Shown here: in pieces, positions 6,077 to 7,287 of the stretch | Layout: each line of letters begins with the position of its first letter | Position numbering within the stretch: the first letter of the stretch is position 1 | DNA from: Chloroflexota bacterium | Lineage (GTDB): Bacteria > Chloroflexota > UBA6077 | Assembly: GCA_021788565.1 (NCBI GenBank) | Contig: JAJYKO010000259.1 | Location: 1-7,287 of the forward strand | DNA length: 7,287 nucleotides | Reading direction: 5' to 3' | Notes under the pieces: model-generated | The model's input: the letters and a program-made list of their open reading frames with translations, nothing else | Told to the model about the DNA's origin: nothing | Database searches by the model: none | Position numbers and translations under genes: made by a program

Positions 6077-6237
6077 ATATGGAGTGCGTGCGCGTCAGCG
6101 CCGCTTTAGCGCAGGAGCGTAAGCGCCGTTCTCCACAACCGACGCCGGGGTCGGCTGCCGTTCCGAGGAGACGGCGCTGACGCGCCTCGCTCCAACGATC
6201 GGGACGAAAGCGGTGCTGACGCACGCGCACTCCATAT
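6077..6237. mobile_element. MITE/REP-like element with 31-bp terminal inverted repeats
   Basis: Terminal repeats 6077-6107 and 6207-6237 are inverted copies matching at 28 of 31 positions. Within them, inner arms GTAAGCGCCGT (6119-6129) and ACGGCGCTGAC (6171-6181) pair with one mismatch, and a small hairpin, CCGAC/GTCGG, sits near the centre. The whole element can fold into one long interrupted hairpin. It has no coding capacity, so it would be non-autonomous. It starts 12 bp after the stop codon of the GntR gene and ends 47 bp before the corrinoid protein start. A partial second copy lies at 1-81. It could be a miniature transposable element, a REP/BIME-type repeat or a structured RNA. Confidence 0.7.
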
Positions 6238-6284
6238 CGCTTAGGCACATGCATTCCAGACCAGCACATGATGAGGAGGACAGG

Positions 6285-6920
6285 ATGGCAGACTACAGTG
6301 CGCTCAAGGAAGCGGTGATCGAGGGCAACGCGGCGGGGGCGAAGGCCCTTACCCAGGAGGCCCTGGATGGGGGGAGCGGCCCCCAGGAGATCCTGGACGA
6401 GGCCCTCATCCCCGCCATGGACGTGGTGGGGGAGAAGTTCAGTGCCAGGGAGTACTACATCCCCGAGATGCTGATCGCCGCCCGTGCCATGCAGGGGGGC
6501 CTCTCCCTCCTGAAGCCCCTCCTTGTAGCAGCTCAGTCGAAGGCTCGTGGCAAGGTGGTGATAGGGACCGTTAAGGGGGACCTTCACGACATAGGCAAGA
6601 ACCTGGTGGGGATGATGCTCCAGGGAGGTGGGTTTGAGATAGTGGACCTGGGGACGGACGTCAGGCCGGCCAGGTTCGTGGAGACAGTCCAGAGGGAGAA
6701 GCCCGACCTGCTGATGATGAGTGCGCTCCTGACGACGACGATGACGAGCATGAGGGAGACGATAGCGGCCCTAAAGGAGGCGGGGCTGAGGGAGAGTGTG
6801 AGGGTAGGGGTAGGAGGGGCACCGGTGACGCAGCGCTTTGCCGATGAGATAGGTGCTGACTTCTATGCCCCCGATGCCACAGGGGCGGTCACCAAGGCCA
6901 AGGAACTCCTCGTAGCCTAA
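6285..6920 (+). CDS. Methyltransferase corrinoid (B12-binding) protein, MtaC/MtbC/MttC-like
   Basis: This 211-residue cytoplasmic protein is predicted to carry a methyl group on a corrinoid cobalt between a substrate-specific methyltransferase and an acceptor methyltransferase. The N-terminal four-helix cap spans about residues 1-84 and includes EALIPAMDVVGEKFSAREYYIPEML. The Rossmann-like B12 domain spans about 88-211 with the classical motifs: DLHDIG (99-104; H101 is the lower cobalt ligand), SALLTTTM (146-153) and GGAP (177-180). AGGAGG lies 5 bases before the ATG, which decides against an in-frame ATG at 6213 inside the repeat element. Seven of ten arginine codons are AGG and 14 of 23 glycine codons are GGG, unlike the CGN/GGC-rich neighbours, which hints at a different origin. 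It follows the GntR gene after a repeat element, so co-transcription is uncertain. Confidence 0.93.
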   Translation: MADYSALKEAVIEGNAAGAKALTQEALDGGSGPQEILDEALIPAMDVVGEKFSAREYYIPEMLIAARAMQGGLSLLKPLLVAAQSKARGKVVIGTVKGDLHDIGKNLVGMMLQGGGFEIVDLGTDVRPARFVETVQREKPDLLMMSALLTTTMTSMRETIAALKEAGLRESVRVGVGGAPVTQRFADEIGADFYAPDATGAVTKAKELLVA

Positions 6921-6933
6921 CCCTTGCTGGCGT

Positions 6934-7006
6934 GTAGGAGCCGCCTCCCGGCGGTGACGGTCCATTTGCCCGACGGGGACGTTCGCCGGCAGGAGCCGGC
7001 TCCTAC
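6934..7006. repeat. Inverted repeat, GTAGGAGCCG type
   Basis: GTAGGAGCCG (6934-6943) and CGGCTCCTAC (6997-7006) are perfect 10-bp inverted arms. Imperfect pairing continues inward to the CCGGCG and CGCCGG blocks. It starts 13 bp after the corrinoid gene stop codon. It resembles dispersed intergenic REP-type palindromes in high-GC bacteria and may also act as a transcript-end hairpin. Confidence 0.55.
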
Positions 7007-7074
7007 CAGGGCTAATAGCGTCGTACGGCGGGGGATGGACCCTCGCCCCAATGTAGATCCGAAAGGCCGGCACG

Positions 7075-7287
7075 ATGTTCGCCAAGGCTTCAACCAGGCG
7101 CGCTTTTGAGGACGTCTTCCATCAGATTCGACAGGCCATCGTGGACGGCCAGCTCAAGCCGGGGGACCGTCTGCCGCCTCAGCGTGAACTGAAGGAGCTC
7201 TTCCAGGTCAGTCGGGCAACGGTCATGGAGGCGCTCAGGGTGCTGGAGCAGGCCGACCTGATCACAATCCGGCCGGGCACGACGGGC
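7075..7287 (+). CDS. GntR-family transcriptional regulator, N-terminal fragment (runs off window)
   Basis: The reading frame is open from the ATG to the last base (71 codons). It encodes a GntR winged helix-turn-helix: IRQAIVDGQLKPGDRLPPQ (18-36), helix-turn-helix ELKELFQVSRATVMEALRVLEQADLI (38-63) and the beginning of the wing (TIRPGTTG). An in-frame TAG at 7054 and no earlier start codon fix the start at 7075, and GAAAGG lies 8 bases upstream. The GDRLPPQRELKELFQVSRATV style resembles FadR/FCD-type members, but the effector domain is outside the window. It is a separate gene from the regulator at 5396 and only loosely similar to it in the DNA-binding part. Its target cannot be told from this fragment. 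Confidence 0.9.
   Translation, partial: MFAKASTRRAFEDVFHQIRQAIVDGQLKPGDRLPPQRELKELFQVSRATVMEALRVLEQADLITIRPGTTG

Noticed and set aside
1..7287. CRISPR array, tRNA or rRNA genes
   Set aside because: No regularly spaced direct repeats and no cloverleaf or rRNA-like segment were seen; the repeats present are inverted and intergenic.

Overview
The window is GC-rich, bacterial and densely coded, with six complete protein genes and one truncated gene. Its intergenic gaps carry palindromic repeats of the kind I associate with Chloroflexota and other environmental high-GC bacteria: an ATTCCGAGCGAAGCGAGGAAT-type repeat, a GGGCGGTTCGCGAACCGCCC-type repeat and a GTAGGAGCCG/CGGCTCCTAC repeat. A Chloroflexota origin is a guess from repeat style and gene content; no rRNA or marker gene is present.

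Left half (1-3996), sugar-acid metabolism. A short, NAD-type 6-phosphogluconate dehydrogenase (89-989 region, minus strand) is divergent from a full-length, NADP-type 6-phosphogluconate dehydrogenase (1222-2679, plus). The 232-bp gap between them holds palindromes and a perfect TATAAT box. A 234-bp gap containing a composite inverted-repeat element separates the long enzyme from a PfkB-family sugar kinase (2914-3996) that resembles 2-keto-3-deoxygluconate kinases. Together these suggest handling of gluconate, 6-phosphogluconate or a related sugar acid.

Right half (4144-7287), corrinoid and one-carbon chemistry. A uroporphyrinogen-decarboxylase-family methyltransferase-like protein (minus) is divergent from a GntR/FCD repressor (plus). 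They share a compact control region with a 14-bp palindromic operator overlapping the -10 box of the repressor gene. Next comes a methyltransferase corrinoid protein, preceded by a 161-bp element with 31-bp terminal inverted repeats, and then the start of a second GntR-type regulator that runs off the window. The URO-D protein and the corrinoid protein are probably two parts of a methyl-transfer system. The substrate-specific methyltransferase (the 'B' component) and the corrinoid reactivation protein are not in this window.

The most notable non-coding signal is the 161-bp element at 6077-6237. A second copy, cut by the window edge, lies at 1-81. Both sit within about 12 bp of a stop codon, and both keep the same nested hairpin layout with different loops.
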